A stretch of DNA of 15,157 bases from Bacillota bacterium (GCA_023395775.1 JAEWYA010000006.1:1-15157), one strand, 5' to 3'; positions 7,161-14,223 are shown, counted from the stretch's first letter. Notes: generated by a model not told the origin, from the sequence alone. Numbers and translations are program-made.

Positions 7161-7194
7161 AAAAAAAGCGCCGGCCTCATATGAGGTCGGCGCC
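7161..7194 (-). terminator. Intrinsic terminator of the oligoendopeptidase gene
   Basis: GCGCCGGCCTCAT (7168-7180) and ATGAGGTCGGCGC (7181-7193) form a near-perfect 13-bp inverted repeat with one G-T wobble. Read on the minus strand, the stem is followed directly by seven T residues (complement of A7161-A7167). It is therefore a terminator for transcripts arriving from pepF, about 130 nt beyond its stop codon. On the plus strand it lacks a T tail. Confidence 0.8.
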
Positions 7195-7214
7195 ATAAAA
7201 AAGTAAAACTTATG

Positions 7215-7250
7215 AACCCGGTGTGGCTTGGCTGCACCGGGTTCTTCCTC
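7215..7250 (+). terminator. Possible terminator of the AAA+/VWA operon
   Basis: AACCCGGTG (7215-7223) is perfectly complementary to CACCGGGTT (7235-7243), with an 11-nt loop. The plus-strand tail CTTCCTCTT is only moderately T-rich. It lies 62 nt after the VWA stop and probably serves plus-strand transcripts. The rest of the gap up to the pepF stop (7251-7324) shows nothing recognisable. Confidence 0.5.
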
Positions 7251-7324
7251 TTACCCGATAAAATTTAAATGCTCTCAATCCTCTGTGTCCAATGCGGCTA
7301 CTGACTGATCATCACGGCAATAAG

Positions 7325-9109
7325 TTATTCGCACATCAGTTTCTCAAATTCGTCCAGGGTTTCCTCGAAGATCCTGAGGGCATTTGCAACGGTATCGGGT
7401 TTCGTCAAATCAACGCCGGCGATTTTAAGCTCGTCCAGCGGGTACATACTTCCGCCGGTGGTGAGGAATTTCAGATAATTACTTGCGTCTCCTGTCTTCA
7501 GAATATTGTCCGCAATGGCAACTGCGGAGCAGAAGCCCGTTGCGTACTGGTAGACATAGAACGCGTTATAGAAATGAGGGATGCGCGCCCACTCGTAATC
7601 CTGCAAATCGTTGATCTTTACGCCAACGTAGTATTTTTCGTTCAGCCTGCGGTACACCTTTGAAAGGCTTTCGGCGGTCAGCGCGTTCCCGCGCTGATAT
7701 AGATCGTGCGCCTCGCGCTCAAATTCCGCGAACAGCGTCTGGCGGAATACGGTGGTGCGGAAGCCTTCCAGAAAGTGATTCAGGACATAGGCGCGGCGCT
7801 TCTTGTCGTGTTCGCTTGTCAGCAGATACTTTGTCAGAAGAACTTCATTTACGGTGGAGGCAACCTCGGCGACCATGATGCGGTAGTCGTGGTTTGCAAA
7901 GTCCTGATTTGCGTCGGACAGGAAGGAGTGCATCGAATGGCCAAGTTCATGCGCCATTGTGAATGCATCGTCCAGACGGTTTGAGAAGTTAAGCAGAATA
8001 TAGGGATGAACGCCGTAAACGCCGCTGGAGAAGGCCCCCGTTGTTTTGCCCTTGTTCTCGTAAATATCCATCCAGCGCTCCTGAAAGGCGCGGTCAAGCA
8101 GCTTTAAATAGTCCTCGCCGAGGGGCGCGGCGGCCTTTTTTACAAGCTCCTCGGATTCTTCAAGGCTCATTTCCCACTTGATATCATTGACGATCGGACA
8201 GGAAAGGTCATACATATTCAACTCGTCAAGGCCAAGCAGCTTTTTGCGAAGTTTCAGGTAGCGTTCCATGGTGGGAAGACCACCATGGACGGATTCAACA
8301 AGGCTGTCATACACGGAAACAGGCACGTTGCCCGAGAACAGAGAACGCTGGCAGGCGCTGTCGAATCCGCGGACGTCGGCATAGTAGCAGTCCATCTTTA
8401 CGCTGCCCGCGTACATGGCCGCCCAAGTATTGATATATTTCTTAAACTCGCCGAAATACTTTTCAAAGGACTCGCGGCGGACGTCTGCGGAGCCGCTTTC
8501 ACGGAAAACGGAAAAGTTGCCGTGGGTCAGCTGCTGCTCAGCTCCATGTTCGTCCTTGATCTTCGGGAACTGCATATCAACGCTTTCAAGCATGGTAAAG
8601 CAGTTATCGGGGGTCTGTGCCACATCGCCCAGCTTTGCCAGCAGCTTTTCGCCTTTTTCGTCCAGGGTGTGGGCTCTTGCACGGTCAATGTCCTCAATCA
8701 TATGGCGATAACCCTTGAGCGCATCGCTTGCAAGGTACTCCTTCAGCTTCTCCTCAGGAACGGCCAGAATTTCAGGGTCAACAAAAGCGATGGAGGTATC
8801 GAGCGCCACGAAAAGGTTCATGGCCTTTGCGGACATTTCCTGATACTTGCTGTTGCCGTTGTCCCCGCTTTTTTGGAGCGAAGCATAGGAATAGACAAGC
8901 TCCACCTTCTGCAAAGCTGAAAAAATCTGATCGAGTCCCGCTTTCAAGCTCTCGGCCGATTGGCCCAAGGTGCCGGCCACGCCTCCCGCCTCATCGGCGG
9001 CCTTCTTTGCCTCCGCATAGGCTTTTTCCCAATCCTCTATGCTTTTAAAGATCGGGCTCAAATCCCATTTGAATATTTCCTTGATTTCGTTTCTGCTTTT
9101 AAGCTCCAA
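7325..9109 (-). CDS. pepF: Oligoendopeptidase F (M3 family zinc peptidase)
   Basis: Cytoplasmic zinc metallopeptidase that degrades oligopeptides, plausibly feeding amino-acid fermentation. The 594-residue length is typical. The N-terminal region carries the family pattern (F)KWDLSPIF at 13-21. The zinc site HELGH is at 387-391 in the longer pattern AHELGHSMHS; the third ligand is probably Glu415 in AEVASTVNE. The conserved GVYGVHPYILLNF precedes the zinc site. The start appears to be TTG at 9109, preceded by an AAAGGCGG-like binding site 8 nt away; an in-frame TGA lies shortly upstream, no ATG is available, and the family pattern begins within the first 15 residues. It is on the opposite strand from the AAA+/VWA pair (convergent), with its own terminator at 7161-7194. 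Confidence 0.93.
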   Translation of the reverse strand: MELKSRNEIKEIFKWDLSPIFKSIEDWEKAYAEAKKAADEAGGVAGTLGQSAESLKAGLDQIFSALQKVELVYSYASLQKSGDNGNSKYQEMSAKAMNLFVALDTSIAFVDPEILAVPEEKLKEYLASDALKGYRHMIEDIDRARAHTLDEKGEKLLAKLGDVAQTPDNCFTMLESVDMQFPKIKDEHGAEQQLTHGNFSVFRESGSADVRRESFEKYFGEFKKYINTWAAMYAGSVKMDCYYADVRGFDSACQRSLFSGNVPVSVYDSLVESVHGGLPTMERYLKLRKKLLGLDELNMYDLSCPIVNDIKWEMSLEESEELVKKAAAPLGEDYLKLLDRAFQERWMDIYENKGKTTGAFSSGVYGVHPYILLNFSNRLDDAFTMAHELGHSMHSFLSDANQDFANHDYRIMVAEVASTVNEVLLTKYLLTSEHDKKRRAYVLNHFLEGFRTTVFRQTLFAEFEREAHDLYQRGNALTAESLSKVYRRLNEKYYVGVKINDLQDYEWARIPHFYNAFYVYQYATGFCSAVAIADNILKTGDASNYLKFLTTGGSMYPLDELKIAGVDLTKPDTVANALRIFEETLDEFEKLMCE

Positions 9110-9186
9110 TGAGATTTCCGCCTTTCAAAATATTGCTCACAATGTGGGCAGAGGAGTCAACCGAGCAATTACGATGGACTGGATAT

Positions 9187-9214
9187 ATAATATGCCCCTA
9201 TTTGCTATAAACAA
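9187..9214 (-). promoter_or_regulatory. Candidate promoter for pepF
   Basis: On the minus strand, TTGTTT (complement of 9209-9214) and TATTAT (complement of 9187-9192) are spaced by 16 bp in the 216-bp gap between pepF and the permease gene. This would give a leader of roughly 70 nt. The -10 matches the consensus at five of six positions, the -35 at four of six. The rest of the gap (9215-9325) is AT-rich with no convincing terminator for the permease gene. Confidence 0.35.
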
Positions 9215-9325
9215 ACTGCGAAATGCAAAGAGCGAAGCTGCTTCCATGATGCTTATAATCCGTTTCTTATCTGAGAGATGTTTTCTCAGTCAAACTGCGA
9301 AGCTCAACAGGCTGTCAAAACATCC

Positions 9326-10465
9326 TTATATGATTGCTGTATACAATACCGTAGCTCCCCATAAAATCCCGAGAAACAGAAAGTTAATTACTGTAAATAC
9401 GACCAGATATTTACCCGCTTGAGCATCGGGCATTGAAGCATATAGTTTGTATGAGATTAAGCTGGCCATAGAGGCAATTAGTGTACCAAGTCCACCCATA
9501 TTTACTCCAATCAGCAATGCGGAGTAATTTGAAGTGAAGTTTGATAAGAGCATTGCGGCCGGTACGTTGCTGATTACCTGACTTAGCAAAATACCAATAG
9601 AAAGCTCTCGCCCATCGACGAACGCAGACAGCCCGGTGCTGACTGCGGGTAAATTTTTCATGTTGCCGATAAATACAAATAAGAATGCAAAAGTAAGAAG
9701 CAAGCTGTAATCCGCGCGAAACAGGATTGTCCGATCAAAAATTGTCACTCCAGCAATTACGGATACAAGTGCAAGGCTATATGGAATGATGCGCAAAACC
9801 GCAAGCAGGCATACGATAAACAGAATGATCCATGGAAGTGCTTTTTTAAGACCTTCAGTTTCCGCTGAGGTATCCGTCAATGCTTCAACCGGTTCCGGCT
9901 TGATTAACAGAATCATAGCTGCAAGCATCAGAAGGGATATTGCCGAAGGCCCGGCCATAACTCTTAGAAATTGCCAAGTCGTCATATTGGAAAGAGAGTA
10001 TAAATATAGATTCTGAGGGTTTCCAAGCGGTGTCAGCATGCTGCCGAGGTTTGCGGCGACCGTCTGTAAAACGATGATCGGGATCAGCAGTTTCTGCTTT
10101 TGCGCGCGCGTCAGCATCATGATCCCAAGCGGCACAAATGTAATTAGCGCAACATCGTTTGTAATCAGCATACTGCTGAAAAAGCAGATTCCTACCAAAA
10201 CAACAGCCAGAGTACGAGTGCTATGTACCAGTTCTAGCAGGTGCTCCATTGCAATACCAAATACACCGACTTTTTTCAATCCGGCTACAACCAGCATCAG
10301 GGACAGCAGCAGGCAGAGGACCCGCAAATCCAAGTATCCGAAATACTCCTTTGAAGGCGGTACAAATAGCGCTGAGATAACTGCGGCGGCCATAGCTGCG
10401 AATAGGACAGGATCTCTGAACAAATCATGCAGCGCCTTTTTGGCCTTTTGAGTGCATACTTCCAA
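9326..10465 (-). CDS. ArsB/NhaD/SLC13-type membrane permease
   Basis: A 379-residue, strongly hydrophobic protein with about ten to eleven predicted membrane helices, from the ion-transporter superfamily that includes ArsB, NhaD and citrate/dicarboxylate carriers. Two inverted hairpin-loop signatures are visible: SSMLITNDVALITFVPLG followed by LGSMLTPLGNPQN in the first half, and SQVISNVPAAMLLSNF followed by GVNMGGLGTLIASMASL in the second. The substrate (anion, organic acid or Na+/H+) cannot be read from the sequence. The start is uncertain: TTG 10465 is the first possible start after an in-frame stop, with AGAAGG 12 nt upstream (longer than usual); a second TTG lies about 15 codons in. The coding DNA is visibly poorer in GC than the gcd operon (for example 23 of 60 bases at 9661-9720). 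It lies downstream of the DUF4317 gene on the same strand. Confidence 0.8.
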   Translation of the reverse strand: MEVCTQKAKKALHDLFRDPVLFAAMAAAVISALFVPPSKEYFGYLDLRVLCLLLSLMLVVAGLKKVGVFGIAMEHLLELVHSTRTLAVVLVGICFFSSMLITNDVALITFVPLGIMMLTRAQKQKLLIPIIVLQTVAANLGSMLTPLGNPQNLYLYSLSNMTTWQFLRVMAGPSAISLLMLAAMILLIKPEPVEALTDTSAETEGLKKALPWIILFIVCLLAVLRIIPYSLALVSVIAGVTIFDRTILFRADYSLLLTFAFLFVFIGNMKNLPAVSTGLSAFVDGRELSIGILLSQVISNVPAAMLLSNFTSNYSALLIGVNMGGLGTLIASMASLISYKLYASMPDAQAGKYLVVFTVINFLFLGILWGATVLYTAII

Positions 10466-10557
10466 TTGTCTATGTAACCTTCTTTATTCTTTATCGTAAG
10501 TGTCAACCTGTAATCTGGGGTGGTATTATCAGCGTGCCTAAGACAGGCCGGCCTTCT

Positions 10558-11697
10558 TTAGTCCTTTGCTATTTTTACATCAATGCCATTGACTTCGACA
10601 CCCTCGTCGGCTGGAATGAGTATGTATTTTTTACCGTCGATCACTTTTGTTTCCACCATATAACTGTACTCCGGATCAACAGAGATTTTGACCTGTGGTG
10701 TGACGAGTTCAAATTTGCTGCTGTCAATAATGTTGCGCGGGTTGAGCACGGCTCCGTCGCCGAATTCCTCTCCGCATTTTTCCTGAAATACCTGAATCTG
10801 CTCCTCCGGTATTCCGTTGCTATGCAAAATCTCCCCAACCTCACGGACTGTGATATCCAGGCAATCCGAGTTCTTATTCTCCTTGTGCTGTTCAATGCGC
10901 TCACGAATCTGCTCATGCACGGCCTGCATCACATCATAGCTGCAGCCATCCTCCAGGGATTCAGCGAGCACACTCTGAAACGTTTCTTTTTGTTCGTCAG
11001 CAGACATGGGCGCTTTCGTATGAAAAACAGCGTCAATGAATTCGTGATGAATCTGTGCCGTATTCTTGGAATAGAAAAGCGCATTGTAAATATTTGCCGT
11101 GCGGTCGTCAAATGTCGGAAACATAAATCCAAGTTCGGGCGGCGCGACAATCTGGTTGGTCGCATAGCCGTGGAACTCGTTTTCGCCAGAAAAGTATCCG
11201 AGCTCCGGTTTACCGTCCCTGACAGGACAAACGGCGCAAATGATGTATTTGAAAACGGTGTCGGAAGCATCAGCCTGAATCTCATCATCTTTCCCGCGAT
11301 ACGGCACGTCATAGGCGTCGCTGGCAAGGAGAATCAAATAATTGCTGTCCTCCATATCCAGCGACTGTATTACTTTTTGATAAAACTGTTCTCTGGCTGC
11401 GGTATCTTTGAGAGCCGAGCTTGTCAGGCTTGTAAGCAGACGGTGCTCATCACTGTCGAATACCTGCTGAGTGGAAAAAACGATATCGATCAGGTTTTTT
11501 CCAAGACTCCCGGACAGAGACTTTTTTAGAAAAATCATATACTTTTCCGTTTCAAGTTCGGGCATGATTCCAAGAGATTCTTCCAGGTATGAAAGGATCT
11601 CTTTTTTGCTATTGACGTAGCAGCCGTAGATTTTGCTGATGTTACTTTTATTGGGAGCCATACGGCGGCGGATTTCATTCAATTCCTTTTGATTCAT
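10558..11697 (-). CDS. DUF4317 family protein of unknown function
   Basis: A 379-residue soluble protein beginning MNQKELNEIRRRMAPNKSNI, then IYGCYVNSKKEI: the N-terminal pattern I recognise for the DUF4317 family of Clostridia. No signal peptide, membrane helix or known catalytic motif is visible. The middle (about 115-215) is a mixed alpha/beta stretch with NYLILLASDAYDVP and YIICAVCPVRDGKPELGYF. An acidic alpha-helical region follows (about 215-310), then a C-terminal beta-rich tail (about 325-379; VTPQVKISVDPEYSYMVE, KYILIPADEGVEVNGIDV). The start ATG at 11697 is preceded on the minus strand by GAGG 7 nt away. A candidate extended -10 promoter is at 11762-11770. It is followed, 92 nt on, by the permease gene on the same strand. 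No function is proposed. Confidence 0.85.
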   Translation of the reverse strand: MNQKELNEIRRRMAPNKSNISKIYGCYVNSKKEILSYLEESLGIMPELETEKYMIFLKKSLSGSLGKNLIDIVFSTQQVFDSDEHRLLTSLTSSALKDTAAREQFYQKVIQSLDMEDSNYLILLASDAYDVPYRGKDDEIQADASDTVFKYIICAVCPVRDGKPELGYFSGENEFHGYATNQIVAPPELGFMFPTFDDRTANIYNALFYSKNTAQIHHEFIDAVFHTKAPMSADEQKETFQSVLAESLEDGCSYDVMQAVHEQIRERIEQHKENKNSDCLDITVREVGEILHSNGIPEEQIQVFQEKCGEEFGDGAVLNPRNIIDSSKFELVTPQVKISVDPEYSYMVETKVIDGKKYILIPADEGVEVNGIDVKIAKD

Positions 11698-11761
11698 AAC
11701 GAGACCTCACAATTTTGATAATAAACCATCGGCACGGCACGGCCATGAGAATGGGAAATAA

Positions 11762-11790
11762 ATTATATCACGTTTGAGATTTGAATTCTA
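11762..11790 (-). promoter_or_regulatory. Candidate extended -10 promoter for the DUF4317 gene
   Basis: On the minus strand TGATATAAT (complement of 11762-11770) is a perfect TATAAT with an upstream TGn extension. The -35 position, 17 bp away (complement of 11785-11790, TAGAAT), is poor, which is acceptable for an extended -10 promoter. The predicted leader is about 58 nt. Confidence 0.5.
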
Positions 11791-11863
11791 CACCCTTGAC
11801 GATTTACAGTAACTTGTGGATCGTAGGACAGTGAAGAAAAGTGTTTCATGGCCGCATGCGTTG

Positions 11864-11904
11864 ATATAAAAATACACCGCCATACGGCGGCGTATTTTTT
11901 ATAT
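11864..11904. terminator. Bidirectional terminator between ppaC and the DUF4317 gene
   Basis: AAAAATAC plus CCGCC (11868-11875, 11877-11881) pairs with GGCGG plus GTATTTTT (11886-11890, 11892-11899) around an ATAC loop with one A-C mismatch. The A/T-rich flanks extend the pairing. Both strands have a T run after the stem. The obvious user is ppaC on the minus strand, whose stop is at 12000-12002. Confidence 0.75.
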
Positions 11905-11930
11905 CTATTCCCGCGGAAAAATGAGCTTTA

Positions 11931-11993
11931 GGATCTGTGGGACCGCAGGATCTCCACCGCCGTGCGGCGTCCACGCCGCGGAGCGGAGCTCCG
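11931..11993. repeat. GC-rich cluster of short palindromes downstream of ppaC
   Basis: Within 63 bp are a direct repeat GGATCT (11931-11936 and 11948-11953), a tight stem-loop GCGGCG-TCCA-CGCCGC (11965-11978, extendable by one pair), and the palindrome CGGAGCTCCG (11984-11993). None has a T tail. It lies between the ppaC stop codon and the terminator at 11864-11904, so it would be in the 3' untranslated region of ppaC mRNA. Confidence 0.35.
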
Positions 11994-11999
11994 GAGGAA

Positions 12000-13616
12000 T
12001 CAACCCCATAGAGCGGAAAGAGCCGGAATGACCTGCTTTTTCCGAGACATGACATGGGGGAGAAACGTGCTGCCATTCTCCGTTTTGCAGTTGAACGCCT
12101 GCTGGATGGTCTGCTCGTCGCCGGCGAAAAACAGGCGGCTGCCCTCCTGCAGCACATCGGTCAGCATCAGGGCTGCCAGGTCGTAGTGCTTGTCGGTACG
12201 CAGCTGGTGCAGGGCCTGAACCAGTTCGTCTTTTCGGGCCAGCATGTGTTGAGAGTCCGTGCAGGTGATTTGAGAGATACCCAGATCGTGTCCGGCAATA
12301 TGGAATTCCTTGAAATCCGTCATCAGCAGCTCCTCCGCCGAGTGGTTTTCACCGTTGGAGACGGAGAAGATCATGTGTCCCAGTTCGTCGAGGGAGATCT
12401 TGGCAATGCGGGCCATGCGGTTTGCCATGTCAATGTCCCGCTGGGTGCAGGTGGGGGATTTGAACATGACGGTGTCGGACAGGATCGCCGCGGCCATCAT
12501 CCCCGCCATCTTCTCCGAGGGCATCAGGCCCCGGTCCTGATACATGCCGGCCACGATTGTGGTGGTGCTGCCCACCGGCTCGTTGCGAACGTAGATGGGA
12601 TTGCCGGTCTGGATGTCCGCCAGACGGTGGTGGTCGATGATCTCCAGAATGTCCGCCTGCTCTAGCCCCCGAACGGCCTGAGACATCTCGTTGTGATCCA
12701 CCAGAACCAACCGTTTGCGCGTTGGACGCAGCAGGTGAAAGCGGGACAGAGTGCCCACCACCTGTTCATTTTCATCTAAAATGGGATAGCAGCGGAAACG
12801 GCTCTTCAGAACCGTCTCCCGCACGTCGTCGATATAATCCTCCAGGTGGAAGGAAACCAAATCGGCCGTTTTGCAGATGCGGCTGACCGGCAGGGAGTGG
12901 CAGATCAGGCGAACCGTGCGATAGGCGTCAAAGGGCGTGGCGATGAGGCAGGTTTCCGTTTTCAGCGCCCGCAGCTCATCGCTGACCTCCGACTGGCAGA
13001 CAATCAGACACTGGACGCCCAGCTCCAGCGCGTAGCGGATCATATCCGGCTGATCGCCGCAGATGACAATGCTGTCTTTGTTGTCGAACAGCAGATTCTT
13101 GCAGGAGGCGGGCAGAGCGATGGTCACTTCGCCGGAGACACTGTCAACCTGCTCGCCGGCTTTGTTGAGGACCTTTCCCTCGATGACGGACAGGAGGTTG
13201 TACAGCGGAATGTTGCTGATCTGGGGATTGCGGACGGAAGACATATCATAGGCCGCGATGTCTCCGGCGGAGAGCATTCCGAACAGCGTTCCGTCCTCGT
13301 TGGTGACGGGGATGGCGGAGATATTGGTGTCCTGATGAATAACATGCCACGCCCGGCTGATGGTGACGCCGGAGTTCAGCAGGGGAGGGGTGTCGTATTT
13401 CAAATCGCACACCTGGGTCCGCACGTTCTTGAGCAGCATGGGGGGAGCAAAGTGGAAGCGGTCCAAAACGGCCTGCGTCTCATCGTTGACCCGACCGAGA
13501 CACGCCGCTGTGTATTCCCGGTCGCCCAGAGAATTACGCAGGGCGGCATAGGCCATGGCGGAGACAATCGAATCCGTGTCGGGATTGCGGTGCCCAGTAA
13601 CATAGATGGTGTCCAT
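12000..13616 (-). CDS. ppaC: Manganese-dependent family II inorganic pyrophosphatase with CBS and DRTGG regulatory domains
   Basis: Hydrolyses pyrophosphate to phosphate in the cytoplasm, driving biosynthetic reactions. The 538 residues are much longer than simple family II enzymes (about 310), because a regulatory block is inserted into the DHH catalytic domain. The order is DHH part 1 (GHRNPDTDS, 8-16, metal ligands His9, Asp13, Asp15), a first CBS domain (about 68-125), a DRTGG-like domain (about 130-245), a second CBS domain (about 248-300), DHH part 2 with DHNE (307-310) and DHHR (328-331), and a DHHA2 domain ending in SRKKQ (524-528). In characterised clostridial homologues these CBS domains bind adenine nucleotides (AMP/ADP inhibit, diadenosine polyphosphates activate); that is family knowledge, not seen here. 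Start ATG 13616 has AAAGGA about 10 nt upstream. Promoter at 13676-13704, terminator at 11864-11904. Confidence 0.93.
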   Translation of the reverse strand: MDTIYVTGHRNPDTDSIVSAMAYAALRNSLGDREYTAACLGRVNDETQAVLDRFHFAPPMLLKNVRTQVCDLKYDTPPLLNSGVTISRAWHVIHQDTNISAIPVTNEDGTLFGMLSAGDIAAYDMSSVRNPQISNIPLYNLLSVIEGKVLNKAGEQVDSVSGEVTIALPASCKNLLFDNKDSIVICGDQPDMIRYALELGVQCLIVCQSEVSDELRALKTETCLIATPFDAYRTVRLICHSLPVSRICKTADLVSFHLEDYIDDVRETVLKSRFRCYPILDENEQVVGTLSRFHLLRPTRKRLVLVDHNEMSQAVRGLEQADILEIIDHHRLADIQTGNPIYVRNEPVGSTTTIVAGMYQDRGLMPSEKMAGMMAAAILSDTVMFKSPTCTQRDIDMANRMARIAKISLDELGHMIFSVSNGENHSAEELLMTDFKEFHIAGHDLGISQITCTDSQHMLARKDELVQALHQLRTDKHYDLAALMLTDVLQEGSRLFFAGDEQTIQQAFNCKTENGSTFLPHVMSRKKQVIPALSALWG

Positions 13617-13659
13617 GCAAATATGTTCCTTTCACTCTGCGGGCGGGGTGGCCCACTTC

Positions 13660-13674
13660 AATTCATGATGAATT
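13660..13674. promoter_or_regulatory. Perfect inverted repeat at the ppaC transcription start (candidate operator)
   Basis: AATTCAT-G-ATGAATT is a perfect 7+1+7 palindrome immediately downstream of the predicted -10 box (13676-13681), spanning the predicted transcription start. This is a classical repressor position, although an AT-rich palindrome of this size can also arise by chance. Confidence 0.35.
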
Positions 13675-13675
13675 T

Positions 13676-13704
13676 ATTGTACTATATCCCTTTGGACGTT
13701 ACAA
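13676..13704 (-). promoter_or_regulatory. Candidate promoter for ppaC
   Basis: On the minus strand TTGTAA (complement of 13699-13704) and TACAAT (complement of 13676-13681) are separated by exactly 17 bp. The -10 matches five of six consensus positions and the -35 four of six. The predicted leader is about 50 nt. The remaining space between this and the rpsJ promoter (13705-13858) contains only the inverted repeat at 13801-13829 and three short ACTG(A/G) iterations at 13756-13778. Confidence 0.6.
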
Positions 13705-13800
13705 GGAAAACAACACGTAATATTTCATAAAAAGTTTTCGAAAGCGACGTAAAAAACTGAAAAACTGAACGGAACTGGATGCAGGTATGCTGAAAGAGAA

Positions 13801-13829
13801 ATGGGGTATACATTTATTATAATACCCAT
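13801..13829. repeat. Inverted repeat enclosing TATAAT in the divergent intergenic region
   Basis: ATGGGGTAT (13801-13809) is complementary to ATACCCAT (13822-13829) with one bulged G and an AT-rich 12-nt spacer. The right arm overlaps a perfect TATAAT (13818-13823), but no suitable -35 box is spaced for it on either strand. It could be a protein-binding site between the two divergent promoters; its function is unknown. Confidence 0.35.
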
Positions 13830-13858
13830 GGGCTGAGACCCCGGGCGGATCAATCCGT

Positions 13859-13927
13859 AAAAAAACGAAAATTAAAAAGAAATTATCGAAAATTCCCCTT
13901 GACATTGGGCCAGATATTTTGTAATAT
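13859..13927 (+). promoter_or_regulatory. Strong promoter with UP-like element for the rpsJ ribosomal operon
   Basis: TTGACA (13899-13904) is a perfect -35 box, followed 17 bp later by TAATAT (13922-13927). Directly upstream, 13859-13893 is almost entirely A and T with several A tracts, as expected of an UP element binding the RNA polymerase alpha subunit. Transcription would start near 13933-13934, about 290 nt before rpsJ. Confidence 0.75.
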
Positions 13928-13933
13928 AGATAA

Positions 13934-14113
13934 GCGCGCATGAGGCGAACTATGTCTGAAAACGCGCAACTGCGATGAACCGGGAGATTGCGAGGTTCGC
14001 TTCGGTAACTTCCGGGGAGTATGTCCGATGATCGGGCGGCTGAGAAGGAATCTGCACGTTGCGTAGATCGCTGCGCCATGTCTGGATACCGGCCGTATTG
14101 CGCCGGTATTTTT
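13934..14113 (+). promoter_or_regulatory. Structured leader of the rpsJ operon, ending in an intrinsic terminator (candidate attenuator)
   Basis: Between the promoter and rpsJ lies about 180 nt of non-coding leader with several possible helices. GCGCG (13934-13938) pairs with CGCGC (13963-13967), GAGGTT (13992-13997) with AACTTC (14007-14012), and GTCCGA (14023-14028) with TCGGGC (14032-14037). It ends in a perfect 8-bp terminator stem ATACCGGC/GCCGGTAT (14086-14093, 14102-14109) with five T residues (14109-14113). Reading-through transcripts would be needed to express rpsJ, so regulated termination is likely. The loop sequence TCGGTA (14002-14007) can pair with TACCGG (14087-14092) of the terminator's left arm, a possible antiterminator. 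It may belong to a known ribosomal-protein leader family; I cannot assign one. From 14114 to the ribosome binding site at 14210 nothing recognisable is seen. Confidence 0.6.
14086..14113 (+). terminator. Intrinsic terminator inside the rpsJ leader
   Basis: Perfect 8-bp stem ATACCGGC (14086-14093) with GCCGGTAT (14102-14109), an 8-nt loop, and a T run 14109-14113. It is located 110 nt upstream of the rpsJ start codon and downstream of the only strong promoter seen. Confidence 0.8.
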
Positions 14114-14223
14114 CATGAGTCAGAATGATACGCACGGATAAGCGTACAGAAAAACTTCCCGCCGTACACAGTTTTCGGAATGTCACACAAAAAACTATGT
14201 ACGAAATTCAGGAGGAAACAGTT

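Noticed and set aside
9271..9289. CTGAGA/TCTCAG hairpin between pepF and the permease as a terminator
   Set aside because: The 6-bp stem has no T run on either strand, so it is not an intrinsic terminator.
10501..10506. A perfect TTGACA on the minus strand upstream of the permease gene
   Set aside because: At 17 bp downstream lies the AGAAGG ribosome binding site rather than a -10 box, and no -10 is found at neighbouring spacings.
10534..11529. A 331-codon open frame on the plus strand opposite the DUF4317 gene
   Set aside because: It lies antisense to a gene with a good ribosome binding site, promoter and recognisable family pattern; its own translation is not family-like and lacks a ribosome binding site.
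12846..13730. Long plus-strand open frames opposite ppaC (also 12054-12665)
   Set aside because: They are antisense shadows of ppaC, whose catalytic motifs are complete on the minus strand.
13830..13860. GGGCTGAGACCCC, reminiscent of the thiamine pyrophosphate riboswitch
   Set aside because: Only the CTGAGA word is shared. The rest of the conserved riboswitch core is absent, and the stretch lies upstream of the rpsJ promoter, so it would not be in that transcript.
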